Positions 8,853 to 18,319 of a stretch of DNA of 64,000 nt are shown piece by piece. Every line of letters starts with the position of its first letter. Positions within the stretch are counted from its first letter, which is position 1. The DNA comes from Paenibacillus sp. 19GGS1-52 (GTDB taxonomy: Bacteria; Bacillota; Bacilli; Paenibacillales; Paenibacillaceae). The translations under genes and the position numbers were made by a program. The DNA lies in contig NZ_CP059724.1 in assembly GCF_022369515.1 (NCBI RefSeq), positions 1,364,001-1,428,000 on the forward strand, in the 5' to 3' direction. The notes under the pieces are model-generated. The model worked only from the letters and a program-made list of their open reading frames with translations, did no database searches and had not been told where the DNA came from.

Positions 8853-10595
8853 ATGGCAACAGCCGATATCATTATCGTGGGCGGCGGCCTGGCCGGTCTG
8901 ATGGCTACCATCAAAGCGGCAGAGTCCGGTGCGCATGTTCATTTATTCTCGTTAGTCCCTGTCAAAAGATCACATTCGGTCTGTGCGCAGGGCGGCATCA
9001 ACGGGGCCGTTAATACCAAAGGCGAGGGTGACTCGCCTTGGGAGCATTTTGATGACACCGTCTATGGCGGTGACTTTCTGGCCAATCAGCCGCCGGTTAA
9101 GGCGATGTGTGAAGCTGCTCCAGGGATCATCCATCTGATGGACCGGATGGGTGTTATGTTTAACCGGACGCCGGAAGGGCTGCTCGACTTCCGCCGGTTC
9201 GGTGGAACGAAACGGCACCGTACGGCATTTGCCGGGGCGACGACCGGCCAGCAGTTGCTCTATGCGCTTGACGAGCAGGTACGGCGCTGGGAATCCGAAG
9301 GTCTCGTGACCAAAAGCGAAAATTGGGAGTTCCTGGCCTTAATCATCGATGATGAAGGTGCCTGCCGCGGCATAAGCGCCCAGAATCTGAAGACGATGGA
9401 GATCGAGACGTTCCCTGCAGATGCTGTTATTCTGGCCAGCGGGGGACCTGGTATTATTTTTGGCAAGACGACCAACTCCGTTATCAACACAGGTACAGCA
9501 GCAAGCGCTGCCTACCAACAGGGTGTGCATTACGCCAATGGAGAATTCATTCAGATTCACCCCACGGCTATTCCTGGTGATGACAAGCTACGCCTGATGT
9601 CCGAATCGGCACGCGGCGAGGGCGGACGGATCTGGACCTATAAAGATGGTAAACCATGGTATTTCCTTGAAGAGAAATATCCAGCTTACGGCAACTTGGT
9701 GCCGCGCGATATTGCTACCCGTGAGATTTTTAACGTCTGTGTGGAACAAGGATTAGGCATTAACGGCGAGAACATGGTGTATCTGGATCTTTCCCATAAG
9801 GACCCGAAGGAGCTTGACGTCAAGCTGGGCGGAATTATTGAGATTTATGAGAAATTTATGGGCGATGATCCCCGTAAAATACCGATGAAAATCTTCCCGG
9901 CCGTTCATTATTCCATGGGTGGCATGTGGGTGGACTATAATCAGATGACGAACATCCCGGGCCTCTTCGCAGCGGGAGAGTGTGAATACCAATATCATGG
10001 GGCGAACCGCCTCGGCGCCAACTCCTTGGTATCGGCCATTTATGGTGGCATGATTTCCGGGCCGAAGGCCGTAGAATACATTAAAGGTCTGAAGAAATCG
10101 GTGCAGGATATCTCCTCCACCGTGTTCGACAGTTTCCATAAGAAGCAGGTTGATAAATACGAGTCCCTGCTGTCCATGTCCGGAACGGAGAATGCTTACG
10201 TGATCCACAAGGAGCTGGGCGAGTGGATGACGGCTAACATGACCGTGGTGCGCAACAACGTCAAGCTTGAGGCAACCATCGGTAAGATCAAAGAGCTTAA
10301 GGAACGCTACCGCGGCATTAACATGAACGATACTTCGCGCTGGAACAACCAGGGCGTAGCTTTCACCCGTCAGCTGTGGAACATGCTGGAATTGTCCGAG
10401 GCGATGACACTGGGTGCGCTGTTGCGGAACGAAAGCCGTGGTGCACATTACAAGCCGGAGTTCCCGGAACGCAATGACGCAGAATTTCTCAAGACTACTA
10501 AAGCTACCTGGAGTGCGGAGGGTCCGCAAATTTCTTACGAGGCCGTTGATGTCTCACTGATTCCTCCGCGGATACGCGATTATTCGAAGGATTGA
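8853..10595 (+). CDS. sdhA: Succinate dehydrogenase flavoprotein subunit
   Basis: A 580-residue flavoprotein that oxidises succinate to fumarate in complex II. The FAD-binding Rossmann motif is at the N-terminus (IIIVGGGLAGLMA). The flavin-linking His lies in the RSHSVCAQGGING segment. Active-site segments include HPTAIPG, the SESARGEGG arginine loop and HYSMGG. A GGGAGTG ribosome binding site precedes the ATG. Middle gene of the operon, 80 bp after sdhC. Confidence 0.98.
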   Translation: MATADIIIVGGGLAGLMATIKAAESGAHVHLFSLVPVKRSHSVCAQGGINGAVNTKGEGDSPWEHFDDTVYGGDFLANQPPVKAMCEAAPGIIHLMDRMGVMFNRTPEGLLDFRRFGGTKRHRTAFAGATTGQQLLYALDEQVRRWESEGLVTKSENWEFLALIIDDEGACRGISAQNLKTMEIETFPADAVILASGGPGIIFGKTTNSVINTGTAASAAYQQGVHYANGEFIQIHPTAIPGDDKLRLMSESARGEGGRIWTYKDGKPWYFLEEKYPAYGNLVPRDIATREIFNVCVEQGLGINGENMVYLDLSHKDPKELDVKLGGIIEIYEKFMGDDPRKIPMKIFPAVHYSMGGMWVDYNQMTNIPGLFAAGECEYQYHGANRLGANSLVSAIYGGMISGPKAVEYIKGLKKSVQDISSTVFDSFHKKQVDKYESLLSMSGTENAYVIHKELGEWMTANMTVVRNNVKLEATIGKIKELKERYRGINMNDTSRWNNQGVAFTRQLWNMLELSEAMTLGALLRNESRGAHYKPEFPERNDAEFLKTTKATWSAEGPQISYEAVDVSLIPPRIRDYSKD

Positions 10596-10657
10596 GGAAA
10601 CTTAGGTTAGAGTGCGTATCAGAAGAAGAGTTGCCAATTAATGAGGAGGGAATCAAG

Positions 10658-11422
10658 ATGGCGGAAACAGCTGCAACTCCCAAAATCGTAAAATTTATCA
10701 TCACTCGCCAGGACGATCCGCAAAGCTCGTCGTATGCGGAGGAATTTGATCTTGCTTACCGTCCGGGAATGAATGTGATCAGCGCTTTAATGGAAATCCA
10801 GCGTAATCCGGTGAATGCCAAGGGCGACCATACGGTACCGGTATGCTGGGATTCCAACTGTCTGGAAGAAGTATGTGGTGCCTGCTCTATGGTGATTAAC
10901 GGGAAACCTCGCCAAGCCTGTGCAGCACTTATAGATAATCTGGAACAGCCTGTCCATATTGAGCCAATGAAGACTTTTCCTGTGGTACGTGATCTCGTCA
11001 TTGATCGCAGTCGGATGTTCAATGCGCTCAAACAAGTGAAAGCCTGGATTCCAATCGACGGCACGTATGATCTGGGACCGGGACCACGGATGCCGGAGAA
11101 GAAACGGCAGTGGGCTTATGAACTATCCAAATGTATGACTTGCGGTGTCTGTCTGGAGGCTTGTCCGAATGTTAACGAGAAGACTAATTTCATCGGACCG
11201 GCAGCGATTTCTCAAGTGCGGCTCTTCAATGCGCATCCAACAGGAGAAATGAATGCTGATGAGCGGCTGGAAGCACTGATGGAGGACGGCGGTATCGATG
11301 GCTGCGGCAATTCGCAGAACTGTGTACGCGCCTGTCCGAAGGGTATTCCATTGACTACCTCTATCGCTGAAATTAACAAGCAGACCACGAAGCATATGTT
11401 CAAGCGGTGGCTGGGCGTTTAA
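10658..11422 (+). CDS. sdhB: Succinate dehydrogenase iron-sulfur subunit
   Basis: A 254-residue subunit. It has a plant-type [2Fe-2S] ferredoxin domain (cysteine cluster near CWDSNCLEEVCGACSM and a later RQAC) and a C-terminal domain with CxxCGVCLEACPN and CVRACPKG, which bind the [4Fe-4S] and [3Fe-4S] clusters. It carries electrons from FAD to haem/quinone. The reading frame is open from 10592, but the ATG at 10658 has GAGGAGGGAATC before it and is preferred. A decayed copy of its last 105 bp lies at 18138-18243. Confidence 0.97.
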   Translation: MAETAATPKIVKFIITRQDDPQSSSYAEEFDLAYRPGMNVISALMEIQRNPVNAKGDHTVPVCWDSNCLEEVCGACSMVINGKPRQACAALIDNLEQPVHIEPMKTFPVVRDLVIDRSRMFNALKQVKAWIPIDGTYDLGPGPRMPEKKRQWAYELSKCMTCGVCLEACPNVNEKTNFIGPAAISQVRLFNAHPTGEMNADERLEALMEDGGIDGCGNSQNCVRACPKGIPLTTSIAEINKQTTKHMFKRWLGV

Positions 11423-11450
11423 GGATTAGGATTGAAGAGTATAGTTACAC

Positions 11451-11490
11451 AAAAAGAGCTTAGCCAACCTAGTTGGCTAAGCTCTTTTTG
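11451..11490 (+). terminator. Terminator after sdhCAB
   Basis: AAAAAGAGCTTAGCCAAC pairs perfectly with GTTGGCTAAGCTCTTTTT across a 3-nt loop. Confidence 0.95.
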
Positions 11491-11551
11491 TGCGATTACT
11501 AATTATGTTTTTGTATTTACATCAGGCACTATCGGAAACAACAAATTAATT

Positions 11552-11736
11552 CTATTGCAAAAAGTGCAATAGATTATGTTTGATGAGGCCCTAAAAGATA
11601 TTCTAGTGTATTTCGTACAGTCAAATTCTTGATTATTGACCTAAAAGCAGCTTTTAAGAAGATTTTAATGTACAAAATGCAATAGATTTCAAAAAGGATG
11701 ATTTCTCAGAACAATCTATTGTACAAAGTGCAATGA
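11552..11736. repeat. Three copies of a CTATTG(C/TA)CA..TGCAATAG palindrome
   Basis: The gap 11491-11979 holds no gene. Copies lie at 11552-11572 (CTATTGCA, 5 nt, TGCAATAG, perfect arms), 11669-11688 (TGTACAAAATGCAATAGATT) and 11713-11736 (CTATTGTACAAAGTGCAATG). Two copies share TGTACAAA. They may be a dispersed intergenic repeat or operators for the downstream transporter; both are inference. Confidence 0.6.
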
Positions 11737-11979
11737 AGGGCAGCATGACTAAGCAGAAGCAACTTATTGGAGTAGTTCATAGGTGACTACCTACCCATCC
11801 AGCTACAGTCAACTGCCTCTTTTTCCAAATAACTTCACCAATCACGAATTTGTTCACTATGAAATTGCGTAAATCGTTCACTCTAGGCTCAATCTTGCTC
11901 TATCTGGGAGGTATTCTCGGAACGTACACTAATTTCGAACCCACCCTAATAGAGAAATATAAGGAGGAGACAGTAACGC

Positions 11980-12903
11980 ATGACGCCCCGTAGAGGATTG
12001 ATTCGTGAGCTTGTTGCTAACCGGATCATGTTTTTAATGCTTTTGCCTGTAGTTGTATTCTTCATTATTAATTCGTACGCCCCGATGGTTGGTATCTATT
12101 ATGCCTTTACCCGCTTCGACTTCACGAGGAGCCTGTTCAACAGTGAATTTGTCGGCATGGAGAATTTTAAGTTTCTATGGAATTCCGGGATTCTTACGAA
12201 GCTTACAATGAACACACTGGGATATAACGCGGCCTTTATTTTTTTCGGAAATACGCTGGCGATATTCTGCGCAATCCTGCTCAGTGAGATCAAGCTGAAA
12301 TGGTTTAAAAAGCTCACACAATCCATCATGTTTCTCCCCTATTTTATTTCATTTGTCATTCTCAGTGTCGTCGTGTACAACCTGTTCAATTATGACAGCG
12401 GCTTTCTGAACACGATGCTGAAGTCGCTCCATATGAATCCTGTAGATGTGTACAATACCCCTTGGGTATGGATTCCGTTGATCATTATTTTTTATCTGTG
12501 GAAAAATCTAGGGTACAGCATGGTCATTTATCTCGCAGCCATAACGGGAATCAGCGACGAATACTATGAAGCGGCCAAAATCGATGGAGCGAATATTTTT
12601 CACCGGGTCTGGTACATTACAATTCCCATGCTCAAAAATACATTTGTGGTCCTGCTGCTCTTTGCACTCGGCAGTATTATGAAAGGCCAGTTTGATCTGT
12701 TCTATCAGTTAATCGGCAATAACGGCGTCCTATATAATGCTACGGATATTCTGGATACGTATGTCTACCGCTCACTCAAGGTGACCTTTGATATTGGGCT
12801 TGCGACCTCGGCCGGTCTTTACCAGTCCCTGTTTGGCTTCATTCTGGTGATGACGGTCAACACGATTATCCGCAAAATTAATGATGATTACGCGCTATTC
12901 TAG
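11980..12903 (+). CDS. ABC transporter permease, LplB/YteP-like (carbohydrate uptake)
   Basis: A 307-residue, six-span membrane protein of the MalF-type permease family. The EAA loop that docks the ATPase is seen as EYYEAAKIDGANIFHRVWYITIP. The N-terminus (LIRELVANRIMFLMLLP, then NSYAPMVGIYYAFTRFD) is characteristic of the LplB/YteP group, which import oligosaccharides or uronides in Bacillus and Paenibacillus. AAGGAGGAGAC precedes the ATG. No ATPase gene is nearby; such systems usually share MsmX. First gene of the transporter operon. Confidence 0.92.
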   Translation: MTPRRGLIRELVANRIMFLMLLPVVVFFIINSYAPMVGIYYAFTRFDFTRSLFNSEFVGMENFKFLWNSGILTKLTMNTLGYNAAFIFFGNTLAIFCAILLSEIKLKWFKKLTQSIMFLPYFISFVILSVVVYNLFNYDSGFLNTMLKSLHMNPVDVYNTPWVWIPLIIIFYLWKNLGYSMVIYLAAITGISDEYYEAAKIDGANIFHRVWYITIPMLKNTFVVLLLFALGSIMKGQFDLFYQLIGNNGVLYNATDILDTYVYRSLKVTFDIGLATSAGLYQSLFGFILVMTVNTIIRKINDDYALF

Positions 12904-12915
12904 GAGGCGACGCTG

Positions 12916-13809
12916 ATGAAGATCAAGGATGAGAAATTCACACTGTTATTCAAGGTGATCGCTTATACCGTTACGATCATGGCCACGGTGATCTGCCTGT
13001 TCCCCTTTTTGTTAATTGTATCCGCTTCCTTTACACCCAATGACGTGATCGTCCGCGAAGGCTTCCATCTGATTCCGTCCCAGTTCTCGCTGGAGGGATA
13101 TAGAATGGTATTCCGTTTTCCAGAAACGGTGCTGCGGGCTTATTGGGTCACTACGTATACGACTGTAGTTGGTACGGCGCTGGGGCTGTTTTTTATAACC
13201 ATGTCCGGTTATGTGCTGCAGCGCAAGGATTTCAAATACCGCAACTACTTCTCTTTCTTCATCTACTTCACAACCCTGTTCGGCGGGGGGCTGGTGCCTT
13301 GGTACATCCTGATGACCCGTTACCTGAACCTGATGGATACGTATACGGTGTTGATTTTTCCCGGCTTGATGACGCCCTTTCTCATTATTCTGATGAAGAA
13401 CTTTATCCGTTCCGCCGTGCCGGAGGAAATCTTCGAATCGGCCAAGATCGATGGAGCCAACGATTTCAAAATCTATTACCGGATCGTGCTGCAGCTGTCT
13501 ATGCCAGGAATAGCTACGGTGGGGTTGTTTCTAGCTCTTGCTTACTGGAACGACTGGTTTCTATCTTCATTATTCATCAACGACCAGAGTATGTACCAGC
13601 TGCAATTCTATCTCTACAACATTATTAACAGCATCGAGTTCATCTCACAGATGGGCGCCGGAACTGGGGTGTCGCTTGGAACCGATCTCCCAACCGAATC
13701 GACCAAGATGGCGATGGCTATTATTGTGACAGGACCGATTCTGTTCCTGTACCCCTTTGTGCAGCGTTATTTTGTCAAAGGCCTGACGATCGGCGCAGTA
13801 AAAGGTTAA
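12916..13809 (+). CDS. ABC transporter permease, LplC/YtcP-like (carbohydrate uptake)
   Basis: A 297-residue, six-span MalG-type permease. The EAA loop reads EEIFESAKIDGANDFKIYYRIVLQLS, and the family-typical ending GPILFLYPFVQRYFVKGLTIGAVKG is present. It begins 12 bp after the first permease and the pair would form a heterodimeric channel. The substrate-binding lipoprotein gene follows after a 341-bp gap with a strongly structured element. Confidence 0.93.
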   Translation: MKIKDEKFTLLFKVIAYTVTIMATVICLFPFLLIVSASFTPNDVIVREGFHLIPSQFSLEGYRMVFRFPETVLRAYWVTTYTTVVGTALGLFFITMSGYVLQRKDFKYRNYFSFFIYFTTLFGGGLVPWYILMTRYLNLMDTYTVLIFPGLMTPFLIILMKNFIRSAVPEEIFESAKIDGANDFKIYYRIVLQLSMPGIATVGLFLALAYWNDWFLSSLFINDQSMYQLQFYLYNIINSIEFISQMGAGTGVSLGTDLPTESTKMAMAIIVTGPILFLYPFVQRYFVKGLTIGAVKG

Positions 13810-13892
13810 GACCGAAGGCAGGACCGGAAGTTATTGTATTTCTTTGGCTATATATGATGAACTAAAGAAAAGAGCAAAGTCTATGAAGGTGA

Positions 13893-14075
13893 GATAGTAA
13901 CGGTGGGGAATTTGGAACTGGAGGAGCGATAGTGACCGCCCGAAAGCTTTCCGTAGGAAAGCTCGCATCGGAAGCACAGGCTGTCCCCGGATTTCATCCG
14001 CAAAAGGCGGTAAAATTAAAGAAATCTGGGGACAACAGCGGCCGGAAGTCCAAATATCCCCGTAGCTACACTATC
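13893..14075 (+). ncRNA. Structured intercistronic RNA-like element (multi-helix)
   Basis: The 13810-14150 gap has no gene but shows nested complementarity. Outer arms: GATAGT/ACTATC (13893-13898 with 14070-14075), GGGGA/TCCCC and TTTGG/CCAAA. Inside are a GCTTTCC-GTA-GGAAAGC hairpin (13946-13962) flanked by GCGA/TCGC, and a long stem GTCCCCGGATTTC/GAAATCTGGGGAC (13983-13995 with 14021-14033) capped by CCGC/GCGG. The result is a junction-like fold. It may set different expression of permeases and binding protein, or be a dispersed repeat. Confidence 0.6.
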
Positions 14076-14150
14076 ACCCAATAATCTTTCGTTAGAATCT
14101 TTAGTTCAATCAATATAACATATACATTTAGAAGATAAGGGAGGATTCAG

Positions 14151-15743
14151 ATGAGAAAGAAAGGGAAAATGTTTGGAGCAATGTTAGCGGGCTGTATGAT
14201 GATTTCAGCAATGGCGGGGTGTTCCGGTTCTAACAATAACAACAAGACGGCAGATGCCGGCAATGCAGGTAAGGCCAGTAACACACCGACTACCGAGGCT
14301 ACTGCTGCACCTGCAACCGGAATTGATACCTCGAAGAAGGTTGAATTGCAGTTCTACATGCTGGGGGACGCGCCAAAGGACTTATCCATTATCCAAGCAG
14401 AAATCAATAAGTTAGCCGAGAAAGATCTAAATGCTACCGTGAAATTTAACTATACGAGCTGGACGGACTGGGATCAGAAATATAAGCTCCTGCTCTCTTC
14501 AGGGCAGCCGATCGACCTGATCTTTACTGCAGACTGGACCCAGTATCAGGCTTACGCGAAGAGTGGTGCTTTCTTGGCACTGGATGATCTTCTTCCGACG
14601 GCAGCTCCTGCATTGCAGAAGTTCGTACCTGCAGACATGTGGGAAGCGGTCAAAATCAATGATAAAATCTACACAGTTCCAGCTACCTATAAGGAGTACG
14701 TAAACAACGGTTTTGTATACCGTGATGATCTGCGCGAGAAATATAATTTACCGGTTCCAACAGACATTGCTACTTTTGAGCAGTATCTCGATGGAATTAA
14801 GGCAAATGAGCCTGAGATGCAGCCTTTATCTGCGAATTCCGATGTGAAGACGAATCTCATGGATGTATTCCGGGAGATCAGTGACGATACGATAGGTGGC
14901 CCACTGCCTTACGGAATTGGTATTAAATACAGCAAACCTGGTGAAGTGTATTCCTACTGGGGTTCGGATGAACAGAAGGCGGACCTGAAGACACTGAAGC
15001 GTTGGGCTGATAAAGGATTTTTTGCGAAAAATGTGCTGAACGTCAAGGATACGATGCAGGCTCCGCTTGTAAGCGGCAAGGTCGCTTCCATACTGGGAGA
15101 TAATCCGACACGGTACAATGATTCACAGCTCAAGATGCAGTCCACTCATCCAGAGTGGAAGCTTGGATATACGTCTTTTGCGGAAACACGTGGATTTGCT
15201 ACCCCGGTGCATCCGATTCATAACGGCTTTGCAATTCCAAGAAGCAGCAAGAATCCTGAGCGTGCGCTTGCTTTCTATGAGAAACTTGTGACGGATAAAA
15301 GCTACAATCAATTGACGCAATACGGCATTGAAGGCAAGAACTATGAAGTGCAGGATGGATATTATAAAATGATCGGTGACAGCACCTCCAACGGCTTTGC
15401 ACGGGAGGGGATGAACGGCTGGGCTTGGCGGAATCCCGAATATATGCTGTTTGATAAGAACTTTGACGGGGTGAAAGCTATTTTTGCCGAGCTGGACAAA
15501 GTGGCCAAACCGGATATTTTCACCGGCTTTGCCGAGGATTATTCTACGTATCAGTCTGAACGAGCCGCACTGGAGCAGGTGGAGAAGCAGTATTTCTATC
15601 CCTTGTACGCAGGGTTGATCGACAATGTTGATGAAGGTATTGCAACGGCGATGGCTAAAGCCAAACAAGCGGGCCTGGAGAAGGTTCAAGCTGCTTACAA
15701 GCAGCAATGGGAGGCTTATATTGCGGAGAATGGCATTCAATAA
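14151..15743 (+). CDS. Extracellular solute-binding lipoprotein (LplA/LipO-like)
   Basis: A 530-residue lipoprotein. The signal peptide has a Lys/Arg-rich start, a hydrophobic core and a lipobox at MAGC (Cys about 24), followed by an Asn/Ala/Thr-rich linker typical of surface lipoproteins. The mature part has the family-1-like binding-protein fold of the large LplA group (about 500 residues). It should capture a sugar or oligosaccharide for the two permeases upstream. GGGAGG lies before the ATG. Substrate unknown. Confidence 0.92.
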   Translation: MRKKGKMFGAMLAGCMMISAMAGCSGSNNNNKTADAGNAGKASNTPTTEATAAPATGIDTSKKVELQFYMLGDAPKDLSIIQAEINKLAEKDLNATVKFNYTSWTDWDQKYKLLLSSGQPIDLIFTADWTQYQAYAKSGAFLALDDLLPTAAPALQKFVPADMWEAVKINDKIYTVPATYKEYVNNGFVYRDDLREKYNLPVPTDIATFEQYLDGIKANEPEMQPLSANSDVKTNLMDVFREISDDTIGGPLPYGIGIKYSKPGEVYSYWGSDEQKADLKTLKRWADKGFFAKNVLNVKDTMQAPLVSGKVASILGDNPTRYNDSQLKMQSTHPEWKLGYTSFAETRGFATPVHPIHNGFAIPRSSKNPERALAFYEKLVTDKSYNQLTQYGIEGKNYEVQDGYYKMIGDSTSNGFAREGMNGWAWRNPEYMLFDKNFDGVKAIFAELDKVAKPDIFTGFAEDYSTYQSERAALEQVEKQYFYPLYAGLIDNVDEGIATAMAKAKQAGLEKVQAAYKQQWEAYIAENGIQ

Positions 15744-15780
15744 ATATCGCTGATTACAGCACATAATCATTATTAAGTTA

Positions 15781-15820
15781 TGCCGGACTTTCTGGAAGTG
15801 GAAGGTCCGGCAATTGTTCT
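15781..15820 (+). terminator. Hairpin terminator after the binding-protein gene
   Basis: TGCCGGACtTTC pairs with GaAGGTCCGGCA. The following tract (ATTGTTCTTGTT) is T-rich but interrupted, so termination may be partial. Confidence 0.6.
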
Positions 15821-15882
15821 TGTTGCATGTGTTGGTATGTATTATTATCGAATAATACGAAGCTATCAGGAGGGAACAAGCC

Positions 15883-18111
15883 TTGCGTCTAAATGATGAG
15901 AAAAAATGGGGAGTTTACGCAAAGCTGCTGCTTGGAATTGTATTATGTACGGTGCTGACAATAACGATCTCCTCAACCATTCTTTTTATTTATTTTGACC
16001 GAATTGCGCTACAGCAGGATTATAAGTCCGATCTCAGAGATCTAACCCAAACCAGTCGCGAGGTTATCCATATGACCGACAGTGCGCAGTCGCTTACCTT
16101 TCAGCTGTATCGCAACATGAATATAACCAAGCTGATGTTTTATCCAGAGCCGAGCATCTACGATAGTATCGCAGCCATGAATGAGCTGACGAATTATTTG
16201 AGCTCTATGCCTTATATCGAATCCATCTATGTGTATAATCCAGACTCCAAATATGTATATATCGCTGCGGATAGCGGGCAGAATGGCCTGCTGACCAAGC
16301 AGGAGTTGAGTGATAAAGGGATTCTGGATTTGCTTGAACATTATCGGGAATATACACCGTTTACTCCAATCCCGCGAACATATAAAAGCAATGATGAAAG
16401 CGGAACCAAAAGTGTTTATACCTATCTTTGCTACGATGGTATTGGCAGGAGAGAAACCTTGAATTCCGCTATCATTGTTAATATCTCCGTTTCCTGGATC
16501 AACAAGGAGATGGCTGATGGAAATCAGGGACAGGGCCGCTCGTTCATCATAGATAATCGTGGGGAGCTGCTTTCTGGCGATGATCTCTCCCCGGTTCCCT
16601 TTACTGCTGAAGGTGAAAAAATACTTCGAAGCATTACGGACAACGGAGTGGAAGGGTATTCTTTAAGCCGCATTGACGGCCGAAAGTATCTGGTCTCCTA
16701 CACCAAACCGGATGCACTGGATTGGCGATATGTCCGGGTGACCCCCTATGAACTGGTCACGCGGAATATCAGAGGGATTCGTACAACAACGATTCTGATT
16801 ACGCTGGCTATTCTGGCAGCGGGTATTCTTGTTTCCTGGCTGCTCTCCCGGAAGCTGTATGTGCCGTATGGCCTGATCGCTTCCCGCATGCAGACATTGG
16901 AGACGGCAAACCGGAATAATGTATATACTCTTCGCCAGCACCTGCTCCGGGAATTGGTTATGGGAAACGAACCAATAAACCTAAAATCTCTGCGGGCCAA
17001 GCTCAGCCATATGAATATCAGCTTTGAATTTCAGAAGCCGTACCGACTGGTGTTGCTCAGAATTGATCAGTTCCAGCAATTCTCCAGCCTCAGGGGGGCT
17101 GATCTGAAGGCTTACCGATATGCCATGATGAATATAGCCTCTGAGCTCGGGATGAAGTTCTACAGTGTAGAGACGATAGAAATGGAGGAGGATACTATTC
17201 TGTTGCTTTTCGGAGATTCGGATACGCTCGATATGGAGGATGAAACGGCCCTCATGCTGCTGCTGCGGCAGATTCAACAAGCGATTAGAGAGCATTTGCA
17301 TATTGAAATCTCGATGACTTATTCAGCACTGGAACAGCAGGTGCTGCACCTGAAGGCTCTTTATAATCAAGTGATTTCTGCTTCTGGTCATCGTTTCTTT
17401 CATGGATTAGGGGCTGTCATCAAAGCTCAGGAAGTCGTTAGGCCAGATTCCAAGGCTTATGTGTTCCCGGTTGATAAGGAGAAGCGGATGGTTGATGCTT
17501 TGATGGCAGGGAAGACAGAGGAGGCTGTAGTCTGTGTGAAGGCAATTATGGAAGGAACGAAAGCTTATCCAATCGGGGCTGTGCAGTCTGCCATAGCACG
17601 TCTTACCCTCACGCTGAACAACGTGTTGTACACCTTCCACAAGAACAGATTGATCGACGCTGATTCCGTTCCTGTTCTTGTTACCTCAGCTGTTGAGGAG
17701 TTAGAAACAATGGAGGAAGTGAACGTTGCCTTTCAGACGGCCATTGAATATTTGCAAGGGTTGGTTCTGGAGAAACGGAGTACGAAGCAGGAAGATCTAA
17801 TCCGTAGAATCAATGCTATTGTAGATGAAAAGTATTGCGATCCTAACCTGTCCCTGAACGCCATCGCTTATGAACTAGACTTGACTCCAAGTCATCTCGG
17901 GCGTATCTATAAGCAGATGACGCTGGAGACACTGGTGGACGTGATTAACCGAACCCGTGTGGAGAAATCGGCGGAGCTGCTGAACCGGACTCATGAGCCG
18001 GTCTCCGAAATTGCCGAGAAGACCGGCTTTACGAACACGTCGTATTTCTACCGCATGTTCAAAAAATATTACGGCCTAACCCCAAATGACTACAGGAAGA
18101 ATTTAATGTAG
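15883..18111 (+). CDS. Membrane-bound AraC family sensor-regulator
   Basis: A 742-residue regulator. A transmembrane helix at about residues 12-38 and a second at about 298-318 enclose an extracytoplasmic sensor domain of about 260 residues. The cytoplasmic part ends in a two-helix-turn-helix AraC domain (last 100 residues: NAIAYELDLTPSHLGRIYKQ, then SEIAEKTGFTNTSYFYRMFK). This single-chain design is common beside Lpl-type transporters in Paenibacillus and probably senses the transported sugar and activates the operon. The start is TTG with AGGAGGG eight bases upstream. Confidence 0.9.
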   Translation: MRLNDEKKWGVYAKLLLGIVLCTVLTITISSTILFIYFDRIALQQDYKSDLRDLTQTSREVIHMTDSAQSLTFQLYRNMNITKLMFYPEPSIYDSIAAMNELTNYLSSMPYIESIYVYNPDSKYVYIAADSGQNGLLTKQELSDKGILDLLEHYREYTPFTPIPRTYKSNDESGTKSVYTYLCYDGIGRRETLNSAIIVNISVSWINKEMADGNQGQGRSFIIDNRGELLSGDDLSPVPFTAEGEKILRSITDNGVEGYSLSRIDGRKYLVSYTKPDALDWRYVRVTPYELVTRNIRGIRTTTILITLAILAAGILVSWLLSRKLYVPYGLIASRMQTLETANRNNVYTLRQHLLRELVMGNEPINLKSLRAKLSHMNISFEFQKPYRLVLLRIDQFQQFSSLRGADLKAYRYAMMNIASELGMKFYSVETIEMEEDTILLLFGDSDTLDMEDETALMLLLRQIQQAIREHLHIEISMTYSALEQQVLHLKALYNQVISASGHRFFHGLGAVIKAQEVVRPDSKAYVFPVDKEKRMVDALMAGKTEEAVVCVKAIMEGTKAYPIGAVQSAIARLTLTLNNVLYTFHKNRLIDADSVPVLVTSAVEELETMEEVNVAFQTAIEYLQGLVLEKRSTKQEDLIRRINAIVDEKYCDPNLSLNAIAYELDLTPSHLGRIYKQMTLETLVDVINRTRVEKSAELLNRTHEPVSEIAEKTGFTNTSYFYRMFKKYYGLTPNDYRKNLM

Positions 18112-18137
18112 TTTTTAAGCTTTATAATGATCTGTCT

Positions 18138-18243
18138 GGCTGCGCGCCTGTCCGAAGGGGATTCCACCACTTACTATATCAATCGCTGAAATTACAAGCA
18201 GACCACGATGCATCAGATGTTCAAACGGTGGCTGGGCGTTTAA
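18138..18243 (+). pseudogene. Decayed copy of the 3' end of sdhB
   Basis: This stretch aligns base for base, with about 85% identity by eye, to the last 105 bp of sdhB. Shared runs include GCGCGCCTGTCCGAAGGG, ATCGCTGAAATTA, CAAGCAGACCACGA and GGTGGCTGGGCGTTTAA. It has a 1-nt deletion and a 3-nt insertion, so it no longer reads as SdhB. Similarity stops exactly at the stop codon. Together with sdhB it brackets the transporter/AraC block. Confidence 0.85.
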
Positions 18244-18270
18244 TTGGAGCTCTTATGACAATTTCTAAAT

Positions 18271-18319
18271 ATACTGAAAGAAGCCTTGGAGTTAATTCCT
18301 CCAAGGCTTCTTTCAGTAT
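18271..18319. terminator. Long inverted repeat, bidirectional terminator
   Basis: A perfect 20-bp stem (ATACTGAAAGAAGCCTTGGA and its complement) with a 9-nt loop. It lies between the sdhB remnant and the minus-strand gene ending at 18320. Confidence 0.85.
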
